Positions 42,561 to 51,151 of a stretch of 64,000 nt of DNA are shown piece after piece; position 1 is the first letter of the stretch, and every line of letters begins with the position of its first letter. The translations under genes were made by a program, and so were the position numbers. Source of the stretch: an uncultured Clostridia bacterium (lineage in GTDB: Bacteria > Bacillota > Clostridia > RUG12999); NCBI GenBank assembly GCA_934792465.1, contig CAKVOK010000001.1:51035-115034 (forward strand), written 5' to 3'. Below the pieces are notes generated by a model. That model saw only the letters and a program-made list of their open reading frames with translations. It had not been told where the DNA came from and searched no databases.

Positions 42561-43271
42561 ATGGAAAAGACAACGCAAATGTATGAGGGCAAGGCAAAAA
42601 AAGTTTTTGCAACAACAGACCCGGAGTGCTGCATAGTATCGTACAAAGATGATGCTACGGCGCTTAATGGGAAGAAAAAAGGTACGATACTGGGAAAAGG
42701 CGCAATCAACAACCGTGTTACGAATTTTCTTATGCAGCTGCTGGAAAAAAACGGAATACCTACGCATTTTGTAAAAGAGCTTAACGACAGAGAAACTGTT
42801 GTAAAAAAAGTGGAAATAGTACCTCTCGAAGTTATTGTGAGAAATATTGCGGCGGGCTCCCTCGCAAAACGTCTGGGACTTGAAGAGGGCGTTAAAATGA
42901 AATCCACAGTTCTTGAATTTTGCTATAAAAACGATGAACTGGACGATCCTATGGTAAATGAATACCATATATTAGCTATGGGCTTCTGCACAAAAGAAGA
43001 CCTCGACCTTATATCCGAGTATTCTCTTAAAATAAATAAAATATTGTCCGAATATTTGAAAGAAGCAAATATAGAGCTTATAGATTTCAAATTGGAATTC
43101 GGAAAGACGTCGGACGGAAAGCTTGTTCTTGCGGATGAAATTTCTCCGGATACGTGCCGTTTCTGGGATATGACAACGCATGAAAAACTTGATAAAGACC
43201 GTTTCAGAAGAGATATGGGCGGAGTGGAAGATGCATATCAGGAGATTTTAAAGCGTTTATTGGGTGAATAA
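42561..43271 (+). CDS. purC: SAICAR synthetase
   Basis: 236 residues, standard length. MYEGKAKKVF, SYKDDATALNGKKKGT (ATP loop), VEIVPLEVIVRN and LVLADEISPDTCRFWD are conserved. It joins CAIR and aspartate using ATP. AAAGGATG precedes the ATG. Confidence 0.97.
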   Translation: MEKTTQMYEGKAKKVFATTDPECCIVSYKDDATALNGKKKGTILGKGAINNRVTNFLMQLLEKNGIPTHFVKELNDRETVVKKVEIVPLEVIVRNIAAGSLAKRLGLEEGVKMKSTVLEFCYKNDELDDPMVNEYHILAMGFCTKEDLDLISEYSLKINKILSEYLKEANIELIDFKLEFGKTSDGKLVLADEISPDTCRFWDMTTHEKLDKDRFRRDMGGVEDAYQEILKRLLGE

Positions 43272-43364
43272 AAAATGTGGCTCGGAGCTGCGGCGATTTG
43301 CTGCGGCTTCGGGTAGGATTCACTTATAATAAACGCTGTTTTTCGCTAAAAAGGAGTTTGAATA

Positions 43365-44798
43365 ATGAGAAAAATAAATGAAGAATGCGGAGTATTCGGA
43401 ATATATGCAAATGAAAAAACAGATGTTGCATCACCGGTGTATTACGGACTTTTCGCATTGCAGCACAGAGGGCAGGAAAGCTGCGGAATCGTAGTGAATG
43501 ATGACGGTTTGTTCCATCCGTACAAAGATACCGGACTTGTCAACGATGTTTTTACACCGGCAGTAATGGAAAGTCTCGGCGAGGGGAATATCGCAGTAGG
43601 TCATGTGAGATACGGTACAACGGGTACGGACGGCAGACTTAACGCACAGCCGATAGTTGTAAATCATATAAAAGGAAGAATGGCGCTTGCACATAACGGA
43701 AATCTGGTTAATTCATACGAACTCAGACGTGAACTTGAAATGGAAGGTTCTATTTTCCACACGACAAGCGACACGGAGGTTATCTCATATTTCGTAACGA
43801 AAGAAAGAATTAATGCACCGTCCATAGAAGAGGCCGTAAATCGTGCAATGAACAAAATCAAAGGTGCATACTCGCTTGTTATAATGTCGCCGTCGAAGCT
43901 CATTGCGGTGAGAGATGAAAACGGTTTCAGACCTCTTTGCTACGGGAAACGCAAGGACGGCAGCTATGTTGTGGCTTCCGAAACCTGCGCACTCGATGCC
44001 GTTGGTGCGGAATATATACGCGACGTTGAGCCGGGTGAAATCGTTATTTTCGATAAAGACGGAGTAAGATTTATAAAAGACCATTGCGGAAAGGCAAAAT
44101 ACGCAAGATGTATATTTGAATATATTTATTTTGCACGCCCGGATTCGTGCATAGACGGAGTAAGCGTTCATGACGCAAGGCTTAAAGCGGGTGCCTGTCT
44201 GGCTATGGAACACCCGGTTCATGCGGACGTTGTTGTGGGAGTTCCGGATTCGGGAATAGACGCAGCAATAGGATATTCCCGACAGTCCGGCATACCTTAC
44301 GGTGTTGGATTTATAAAAAATAAGTATATAGGAAGAACGTTTATTTCTCCGGGACAGAAATCACGTGAGGATAAAGTTAAAATCAAGCTTAATACAATAT
44401 CTGAAACGATTAAGGGGAAACGTGTCGTGCTGGTTGACGACTCCATAGTAAGGGGAACAACCTGTGCGAGAATAGTTAAGCTTCTGCGTGAAGCAGGGGC
44501 AACAGAAGTGCATATGAGAGTTTCGGCACCGCCGTTTTTGAATCCGTGTTACTACGGAACGGATATAGATTCGAGAGATTCTCTTATTGCCTGCAATCAT
44601 ACGATTGATGAAATACGTGATATAATAGGTGTTGATACATTGGGATACCTTAATGTCGAACATCTTTCGATGCTTATCGGGACGGAAAAAGGCTGCGGAT
44701 ATTGCGATGCTTGTTTCAGCAACGATTATCCGACACAGATCCCCGAAGATAGAGGAAAGAGCAGATTTGAACATAAAATAAGCCAAAGAGGAGAATGA
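43365..44798 (+). CDS. purF: amidophosphoribosyltransferase
   Basis: 477 residues. The likely catalytic Cys8 in NEECGVFGIY is exposed after removal of a seven-residue propeptide. The N-terminal glutaminase domain has LQHRGQESCGI and AHNGNLVN; the C-terminal PRTase domain has VLVDDSIVRGTTCARI. Cysteines near the end (CGYCDAC) may bind an Fe-S cluster, as in Bacillus PurF. It performs the first step of purine synthesis; AAGGAG precedes the ATG. Confidence 0.97.
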   Translation: MRKINEECGVFGIYANEKTDVASPVYYGLFALQHRGQESCGIVVNDDGLFHPYKDTGLVNDVFTPAVMESLGEGNIAVGHVRYGTTGTDGRLNAQPIVVNHIKGRMALAHNGNLVNSYELRRELEMEGSIFHTTSDTEVISYFVTKERINAPSIEEAVNRAMNKIKGAYSLVIMSPSKLIAVRDENGFRPLCYGKRKDGSYVVASETCALDAVGAEYIRDVEPGEIVIFDKDGVRFIKDHCGKAKYARCIFEYIYFARPDSCIDGVSVHDARLKAGACLAMEHPVHADVVVGVPDSGIDAAIGYSRQSGIPYGVGFIKNKYIGRTFISPGQKSREDKVKIKLNTISETIKGKRVVLVDDSIVRGTTCARIVKLLREAGATEVHMRVSAPPFLNPCYYGTDIDSRDSLIACNHTIDEIRDIIGVDTLGYLNVEHLSMLIGTEKGCGYCDACFSNDYPTQIPEDRGKSRFEHKISQRGE

Positions 44799-44800
44799 AT

Positions 44801-45838
44801 ATGAAAAGCTTCAGCGAAAGTTATAAAGATGCAGGTGTGGATATTACGGCAGGATACAAAGCAGTTGAACTGATGAAGCAGCACATTGCGAAAACGGTAA
44901 CAAAAGGTGTTCTCTCGGGGATAGGGAATTTCGGCGGACTTTTTGAACTTGACATGACAGGCATAACGAAACCTGTACTTGTAAGCGGCACGGACGGTGT
45001 GGGAACAAAGCTGAAAATGGCATTTTTGATGGACAAACATGACACGGTAGGCATAGACTGCGTTGCAATGTGTGTGAACGACATCATCTGCTGCGGAGCA
45101 AAGCCGCTCTTGTTCCTGGATTATATAGCAACGGGAAAAAACTATCCCGAAAAGATTGCCGAAATAGTGAAAGGAGTTTCGGAGGGCTGCGTGCAGTCCG
45201 GAAGTGCTCTCATAGGCGGTGAAACAGCCGAAATGCCGGGATTTTATCCGGAGGACGAATACGACCTTGCCGGCTTCTCTGTCGGTATAGTGGATAAAGA
45301 TAAGATACTCGATAATTCAACGGTGAAAGCCGGCGACGTTATAATCGCCCTGCCGTCAAGCGGTGTTCATTCAAACGGATTTTCTCTTGTAAGAAAAGTA
45401 TTTGATGTTGAAAACAGTGACATAAAATCGCCTGTTGCAGAGCTTGGCGGAAAGTCAATCGGCGAAACGCTTTTAACTCCTACGAAGATATATGTAAAGC
45501 CGATGCTTGCGTTGTTTGATGAAATTACGGTAAAAGCCGTATCTCATATAACGGGCGGCGGTTTTTACGAGAATATGCCGAGAAGTATTCCGAACGGCTT
45601 CGGTGCAAAGATAGAAAAATCGGCAGTTAAAGTTCTTCCGATATTCGACCTTATCGCAAAATGCGGCGGGATTCCGGAAAGAGATATGTTCAATACGTTT
45701 AATATGGGCGTGGGAATGAGCATTATTGCAGATAAAAACGATGCCGACCGTGCACTTGAAATCTTAAAAGCAAACGGAGAGAATGCATATATAATCGGTG
45801 AAATTGTAAAGTCGGACGAGGGTGTTGAGATATGCTGA
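44801..45838 (+). CDS. purM: AIR synthetase
   Basis: 345 residues. YKDAGVDITAGYKAVELMK, VSGTDGVGTKLK, DCVAMCVNDIICCGA and GGETAEMPGFY are PurM signatures. It cyclises FGAM to AIR with ATP. ATG 44801 is chosen because AGAGGAG is about seven bases upstream; another ATG at 44795 overlaps the purF stop. Confidence 0.97.
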   Translation: MKSFSESYKDAGVDITAGYKAVELMKQHIAKTVTKGVLSGIGNFGGLFELDMTGITKPVLVSGTDGVGTKLKMAFLMDKHDTVGIDCVAMCVNDIICCGAKPLLFLDYIATGKNYPEKIAEIVKGVSEGCVQSGSALIGGETAEMPGFYPEDEYDLAGFSVGIVDKDKILDNSTVKAGDVIIALPSSGVHSNGFSLVRKVFDVENSDIKSPVAELGGKSIGETLLTPTKIYVKPMLALFDEITVKAVSHITGGGFYENMPRSIPNGFGAKIEKSAVKVLPIFDLIAKCGGIPERDMFNTFNMGVGMSIIADKNDADRALEILKANGENAYIIGEIVKSDEGVEIC

Positions 45839-46446
45839 GGGCGAAAATAGCGGTTTTTGTATCGGGCGGCGGCACAAACCTGCAGGCACTTATAGATGCG
45901 GAGAAAAGCGGCATAATAAAAAGCGGAGAAATCACGCTTGTTATATCGAACAAAGACGGTGTTTATGCGCTTGAAAGAGCCGAAACGGCAGGGATAAAAA
46001 ATGTAAGCGTAAATAAGAAATCATGCACTTCGCAGCAAGAATTTGAAGAAAAAATTATTGCGATTCTCGAAGAAAACAAAATTGACGTAATCGTCCTTGC
46101 CGGATTTTTAAGTATCTTAAGCAGCGATTTTACAAAGAAATATAGAAACCGTATAATAAACGTTCACCCGTCGCTGATACCGTCTTTCTGCGGAAAAGGC
46201 TACTACGGATTGAAGGTTCATGAAGCAGCACTGAATTACGGTGTAAAGGTTACGGGAGCAACGGTGCATTTTGTGAACGAAATTCCGGACGGCGGAAAGA
46301 TAATAAAGCAAAAAGCGGTTTATATAAAGGAAAACGATACGCCCGAAATACTTCAAAAGCGTGTTATGGAGGAAGCGGAATGGAAAATTTTGCCCGAAGC
46401 AACAGAAGAAGTATGTGCGGATATAATTAAGGAGTTATGGTCATGA
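45832..46446 (+). CDS. purN: GAR transformylase (10-formyl-THF dependent)
   Basis: 204 residues. VFVSGGGTNLQALID is the phosphate loop, VNVHPSLIPS-like INVHPSLIPSFCGKGYYG contains the catalytic His, and VTGATVHFVNEIPDGG the Asp region. It uses 10-formyl-THF, the cofactor supplied by the fhs product downstream and indirectly sensed by the ZTP riboswitch. The start overlaps the purM end. Confidence 0.95.
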   Translation: MLRAKIAVFVSGGGTNLQALIDAEKSGIIKSGEITLVISNKDGVYALERAETAGIKNVSVNKKSCTSQQEFEEKIIAILEENKIDVIVLAGFLSILSSDFTKKYRNRIINVHPSLIPSFCGKGYYGLKVHEAALNYGVKVTGATVHFVNEIPDGGKIIKQKAVYIKENDTPEILQKRVMEEAEWKILPEATEEVCADIIKELWS

Positions 46447-47156
46447 ATGTATATAAGACAGAAAAAATAGAGAACATCTTAAAACCGAATCCGTATGCCG
46501 GCAGAGGCATAATAATAGGCAAATCGGAAAATTCGGCAGTTGTTGCATATTTCATAATGGGAAGAAGCGAGAACAGCAGAAACCGTATATTTGAGGAAAA
46601 AGGCAGCGAAGTTATAATATATCCGTATGATGCTTCGAAGGTGGAGGATCCGTCGCTTATAATTTATTCTCCGATTAGGGAATATGAAAATAATCTCATT
46701 GTTACAAACGGCGACCAGACAGATACAATTTATGATTTTTTAAGCAGCGGAAAGACGTTTGAAGACGCACTGAATACACGTGAGTTTGAACCCGATATAC
46801 CGAATTTTACACCGAGAATAAGCGGTATCCTTACCTTTGCGGACGGAGATTTCACGTACAAAATGAGTATCTTAAAGAGTGCGGATTCTGTAGGCAGTGC
46901 TTGCAGCAGATATACTTTCGCTTATCCGGCACTGTGCGGAGTGGGGCATTTTATACATACGTATATAACGGACGGAAATCCGATACCGACTTTTTGCGGA
47001 GAACCGGAAAGAGTGGAAATACAGAATGATATAGATGTGTTTACTTCAAATATATGGGAAAGTCTGGATGTCAACAATAAAATTTCGTTGTATGTCAGAT
47101 ATATTGATTTAAAAACAGGCAAAACGGAAAACAGAATGATAAATAAAAATAAATAA
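46443..47156 (+). CDS. purO: PurO-like IMP cyclohydrolase
   Basis: 237 residues, family PF07826-like. NPYAGRGIIIGKSE near the start, VAYFIMGRSENSRNRIF, VTNGDQTDTI and FTPRISGIL are typical of the PurO-like cyclohydrolase found in archaea and some Clostridia. It closes FAICAR to IMP. It replaces the N-terminal domain of PurH, which is missing from the transformylase at 48617. The ATG at 46443 has GGAG at eight bases; ATG 46437 is too close. Confidence 0.9.
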   Translation: MNVYKTEKIENILKPNPYAGRGIIIGKSENSAVVAYFIMGRSENSRNRIFEEKGSEVIIYPYDASKVEDPSLIIYSPIREYENNLIVTNGDQTDTIYDFLSSGKTFEDALNTREFEPDIPNFTPRISGILTFADGDFTYKMSILKSADSVGSACSRYTFAYPALCGVGHFIHTYITDGNPIPTFCGEPERVEIQNDIDVFTSNIWESLDVNNKISLYVRYIDLKTGKTENRMINKNK

Positions 47157-47168
47157 CGGAGGAGCAGA

Positions 47169-48605
47169 ATGGACACGTCAAAAAGAAAATATATATCACC
47201 GTTTTCGACAAGATATGCAAGCGATGAAATGCAGTATATTTTTTCGGAAGAATATAAATTCAAAACATGGAGAAAACTCTGGATTGCTCTTGCAAAGGCG
47301 GAAAAAGAACTCGGACTCGATATAACGGACGAGCAGATTGCGGAGCTTGAAAAGTATAAAGACGATATTAATTTTGAGGTTGCGCAGGAAAGAGAAAAAC
47401 AGGTTCGTCACGATGTTATGAGTCATGTTTACGCATACGGTCGGCAATGCCCGAAAGCGGAGCCAATCATACACCTCGGAGCAACAAGCTGCTATGTCGG
47501 CGACAACACGGACGTAATTATTATGAGAGAAGCTTCGGAGCTTGTAATAAAAAAAGCGGTACAGGTGCTTAAAAACTTGTCCGAATTTGCAATGAAATAT
47601 AAAGGTATGCCATGTCTTGCATATACGCATCTTCAGCCGGCGCAACTGACTACCGTCGGGAAAAGAGCAACTCTTTGGATGTATGAACTGGAGCAGGATA
47701 TAAAGGAAATGCAGCATAGACTTGATGAACTTTTGCTCCTCGGTTCAAAGGGAACAACCGGAACTCAGGCAAGCTTTATAGAGCTTTTTGAGGGTGATGA
47801 AGAAAAGGTTAAGGCTTTGGAAGAAAAAATTGCAAAAAGCATGAACTTCAAAGGCAGCGTTGCCGTTTCGGGTCAGACGTATTCAAGAAAAACAGACGCA
47901 TATTTCCTTGCGGTGCTTTCGGGATTTGCACAGAGCGCATATAAATTCTCGAACGATTTAAGATTATTGCAATCGTTTGAAGAAATGGAAGAACCGTTTG
48001 AAAAAAATCAGATCGGTTCGTCTGCAATGCCGTATAAGCGCAATCCTATGAGAAGCGAAAGAATATCTTCACTTGCAAGATATGTTATAATAGATTCGGT
48101 AAACCCGGCAATGACAGCCGGAACGCAGTGGTTTGAAAGAACGCTCGACGACAGCGCAAACAAGAGAATTTCCGTTGCGGAAGCGTTTCTTGCGGTGGAC
48201 GCAATACTTAATATTTATATAAATATAAGTGCCGGACTCGTTGTATACGATAAGGTAATACGCCGTCGTGTCATGGAAAAACTGCCGTTTATGGCTACGG
48301 AAAATATAATGATGGAATCCGTGAAAAAAGGCGGCAATCGCCAGGAACTTCACGAAAGACTTCGTGTACATTCTCATGCGGCTGCGGCAAAGGTAAAGCT
48401 GGAGGGCGGCGCAAACGACCTTATAGAGAGAATAGCGGCGGACGATGCATTTCCGCTTGATGCAGACGAAATAAAAGAGCATCTCAAACCTGAAAAGTAT
48501 ATCGGAAGAAGCGTTTCGCAGGTGGAAGAATTTCTTGAAAACGAAATCAAACCGATGCTTAATTCTTTGTATAAAGAAGAAGTTGTTTCAAAGCTTAATG
48601 TTTAA
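47169..48605 (+). CDS. purB: adenylosuccinate lyase
   Basis: 478 residues, the larger eukaryote-like PurB type. YSSEEMQYIF-like ASDEMQYIFSEEYK, HLGATSCYVGDNTD, TCLAYTHLQPAQ-like CLAYTHLQPAQLTTVGKR and the fumarase-superfamily loop SSAMPYKRNPMRSER are present. It acts twice in purine synthesis, on SAICAR and adenylosuccinate. GGAGGAGC precedes the ATG. Confidence 0.96.
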   Translation: MDTSKRKYISPFSTRYASDEMQYIFSEEYKFKTWRKLWIALAKAEKELGLDITDEQIAELEKYKDDINFEVAQEREKQVRHDVMSHVYAYGRQCPKAEPIIHLGATSCYVGDNTDVIIMREASELVIKKAVQVLKNLSEFAMKYKGMPCLAYTHLQPAQLTTVGKRATLWMYELEQDIKEMQHRLDELLLLGSKGTTGTQASFIELFEGDEEKVKALEEKIAKSMNFKGSVAVSGQTYSRKTDAYFLAVLSGFAQSAYKFSNDLRLLQSFEEMEEPFEKNQIGSSAMPYKRNPMRSERISSLARYVIIDSVNPAMTAGTQWFERTLDDSANKRISVAEAFLAVDAILNIYINISAGLVVYDKVIRRRVMEKLPFMATENIMMESVKKGGNRQELHERLRVHSHAAAAKVKLEGGANDLIERIAADDAFPLDADEIKEHLKPEKYIGRSVSQVEEFLENEIKPMLNSLYKEEVVSKLNV

Positions 48606-48616
48606 GGAGAATGATT

Positions 48617-49801
48617 ATGAAAGAATTTGAACTTAAATACGGATGTAACCCGAATCAGAAACCGGCAAAAATTTATATGGCGGACGGCAGCGACCTTCCG
48701 ATTGAAATATTAAACGGAAAACCGGGGTATATAAATTTTCTTGATGCGTTCAACAGCTGGCAGCTTGTAAAAGAAATAAAAGCCGCTGTCGGAATGGTGT
48801 GCGCAGCGTCTTTTAAGCACGTAAGCCCCACATCGGCGGCAGTTGCCGTGAAAATGGACGACAAGCTGAAAAAAGCCTGCTTTGTTGACGATATTGAAGG
48901 ACTGGACGAATCTCCGCTCGCAACGGCATATGCAAGAGCCAGGGGAACGGACAGAATGTCATCGTTCGGCGATTTTATAGCACTTTCCGATGTGTGCGAC
49001 GTAACAACGGCGAATATTATCGCAAGAGAGGTTTCTGACGGCGTTATCGCACCGGGATATGAACCCGAAGCATTGGAAATCCTAAAAGGCAAGAGAAAGG
49101 GCACATATAATATAATAAAAATAGACGAAAATTATGTTCCTGCCGAAATAGAAGAAAAACAGGTTTACGGCGTAACTTTCAGACAGGGAAGAAATAATTT
49201 TGAAATAAACGAATCGTTGTTAAACGAAATCGTTACGGAAAATAAAGAGCTTCCCGATACGGCGAAAAGAGATTTGATAATTGCGCTTATTACATTAAAA
49301 TATACGCAGTCGAACTCGGTATGCTACGTCCGTGACGGACAGGCGATAGGCGTGGGAGCCGGTCAGCAGTCGAGAATACATTGCACACGTCTTGCCGGAA
49401 ATAAGGCGGATATATGGCATTTAAGACAGCACGACAAGGTTTTGAATCTGCCGTTTAAGGAAGAAATAAAACGTGCCGAACGCGATAACGCTATAGACGT
49501 CTATATATCGGAGGATTGCGAAGATGTACTTGCAGACGGAATATGGCAGACATTGTTTACGAGAAAGCCGGAACCGTTTACGAAAGAAGAACAAAAAGCA
49601 TATCTTAAAACAATATCCGGTGTTGCAATAGGCTCGGACGCATTTTTCCCTTTTGGCGACAATATAGACAGAGCGGCGAAAAGCGGCGTCACATATGTTG
49701 CGCAGCCGGGCGGTTCGATACGTGACGAAAACGTAATTGAAGCCTGCAATAAATACGGTATGGTAATGGCATTTACTCACATGAGATTATTCCATCATTA
49801 A
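48617..49801 (+). CDS. purH: stand-alone AICAR transformylase (PurH C-terminal domain only)
   Basis: 394 residues. Only the AICAR formyltransferase half of PurH is present: KYGCNPNQKPAKIYM, KHVSPTSAAVAV (catalytic Lys-His), SSFGDFIALSDVCD, GAGQQSRIHCTRLAG and FFPFGDNID. The MGS-like IMP cyclohydrolase domain (about 200 residues) is absent, its job taken by purO two genes earlier. ATG 48617 has AAGGAGA at good distance. The usual bifunctional enzyme is about 510 residues. Confidence 0.93.
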   Translation: MKEFELKYGCNPNQKPAKIYMADGSDLPIEILNGKPGYINFLDAFNSWQLVKEIKAAVGMVCAASFKHVSPTSAAVAVKMDDKLKKACFVDDIEGLDESPLATAYARARGTDRMSSFGDFIALSDVCDVTTANIIAREVSDGVIAPGYEPEALEILKGKRKGTYNIIKIDENYVPAEIEEKQVYGVTFRQGRNNFEINESLLNEIVTENKELPDTAKRDLIIALITLKYTQSNSVCYVRDGQAIGVGAGQQSRIHCTRLAGNKADIWHLRQHDKVLNLPFKEEIKRAERDNAIDVYISEDCEDVLADGIWQTLFTRKPEPFTKEEQKAYLKTISGVAIGSDAFFPFGDNIDRAAKSGVTYVAQPGGSIRDENVIEACNKYGMVMAFTHMRLFHH

Positions 49802-49820
49802 TATTCGGGAGGATTTCACT

Positions 49821-51083
49821 ATGAAAATAATGGTAGTAGGCGGAGGCGGACGTGAACACGCCATAATAAAGAAGCTTAAAGAAAATAAAAATGTTGAAAA
49901 AATATATGTGCTGCCGGGAAACGGCGGTATTGCCAACGATGCGGAATGTGTCGATATAGGCGCAAAGGATATTGAGAAAATTACGGCATTTGCAAAGGAT
50001 AACAACATAGATTTTGCGGTTGTTGCTCCGGACGACCCGCTTGTTTTGGGAGCGGTGGACGAGCTTAACAAAATCGGTGTGCCATGCTTCGGACCGGACA
50101 AAAAAGCGGCAATAATTGAGGGAAGCAAGGTTTTTTCAAAAAATCTCATGAAAAAATATAATATTCCTACAGCGGCTTACGAAGTATTTGAAAATGCCGA
50201 CGACGCTCTCAAATATCTCGAAACCGCACCGATTCCCACGGTCATAAAAGCGGACGGACTGGCACTCGGCAAAGGCGTTATAATAGCGAAAACGAGGGAG
50301 GAAGCCAAAGAAGCCGTAAAGACCATAATGCAGGATAAAATTTTCGGTGCAAGCGGAAATTCCGTTGTAATAGAAGAATTTCTGGAAGGACCGGAAGTGT
50401 CGGTGTTAAGCTTTACGGACGGCAAAACTATAATACCTATGGTTTCTTCGATGGATCATAAGCGTGCGCTTGATAACGATGAGGGACTTAATACGGGAGG
50501 CATGGGAACGGTTGCGCCGAATCCGTATTATACGAAAGAAATTGCGGACGAATGTATGAAAACAATATTCCTGCCGACAATGGAAGCGATGAACAAAGAG
50601 GGCAGAAGCTTTTCGGGATGTCTTTATTTCGGGCTTATGCTTACCGCAAACGGTCCTCGTGTAATAGAATATAACTGCCGTTTCGGCGACCCCGAAACAC
50701 AGGTCGTACTTCCGCTTCTGAAAAGCGATTTGCTTGATATTATGCTTCATATCGCCGATAAAACATTGGATAAGGCAGAAGTTGAGTTCAGCAGCGGCAG
50801 CGCTTGCTGCGTTGTTATGGCATCGGACGGCTATCCGGGCAAATATGAAACGGGCAAGGAAATAACAATGCCTGCGGATAAGAATATATATGTTGCCGGA
50901 GCAAAGCTTTCGGACGGCAAGCTGCTGACTTCGGGCGGCAGAGTTCTCGGCGTTACGGAAACTGCACCGAGCCTTAAAGAAGCTATAGAAAAAGCGTATG
51001 AAACCGTAAAATCGGTAAGCTTTGAAAATGCTTATTACAGACATGATATAGGCAAAAAGGCACTTAAAGCGTTAGAAAATTAA
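49821..51083 (+). CDS. purD: GAR synthetase
   Basis: 420 residues, ATP-grasp enzyme. VVGGGGREHAIIKKL at the start, PDDPLVLGAVDEL, IKADGLALGKGVIIA, MGTVAPNPYY and RFGDPETQVVLPLL are all conserved. It joins phosphoribosylamine and glycine. GGGAGGATTT precedes the ATG. Confidence 0.97.
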   Translation: MKIMVVGGGGREHAIIKKLKENKNVEKIYVLPGNGGIANDAECVDIGAKDIEKITAFAKDNNIDFAVVAPDDPLVLGAVDELNKIGVPCFGPDKKAAIIEGSKVFSKNLMKKYNIPTAAYEVFENADDALKYLETAPIPTVIKADGLALGKGVIIAKTREEAKEAVKTIMQDKIFGASGNSVVIEEFLEGPEVSVLSFTDGKTIIPMVSSMDHKRALDNDEGLNTGGMGTVAPNPYYTKEIADECMKTIFLPTMEAMNKEGRSFSGCLYFGLMLTANGPRVIEYNCRFGDPETQVVLPLLKSDLLDIMLHIADKTLDKAEVEFSSGSACCVVMASDGYPGKYETGKEITMPADKNIYVAGAKLSDGKLLTSGGRVLGVTETAPSLKEAIEKAYETVKSVSFENAYYRHDIGKKALKALEN

Positions 51084-51117
51084 GACAAATTTATTAACCC
51101 CGAACTACAACTGTTTA

Positions 51118-51146
51118 TGCCGCAGCAGGGGGCGGCGGAATGGAGA
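51118..51146 (+). repeat. hairpin-RBS element, copy 5
   Basis: GCCGCAGCAGGGGGCGGC fold followed by GGAATGGAGA, the ribosome site of purL. Confidence 0.55.
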
Positions 51147-51151
51147 TTATA

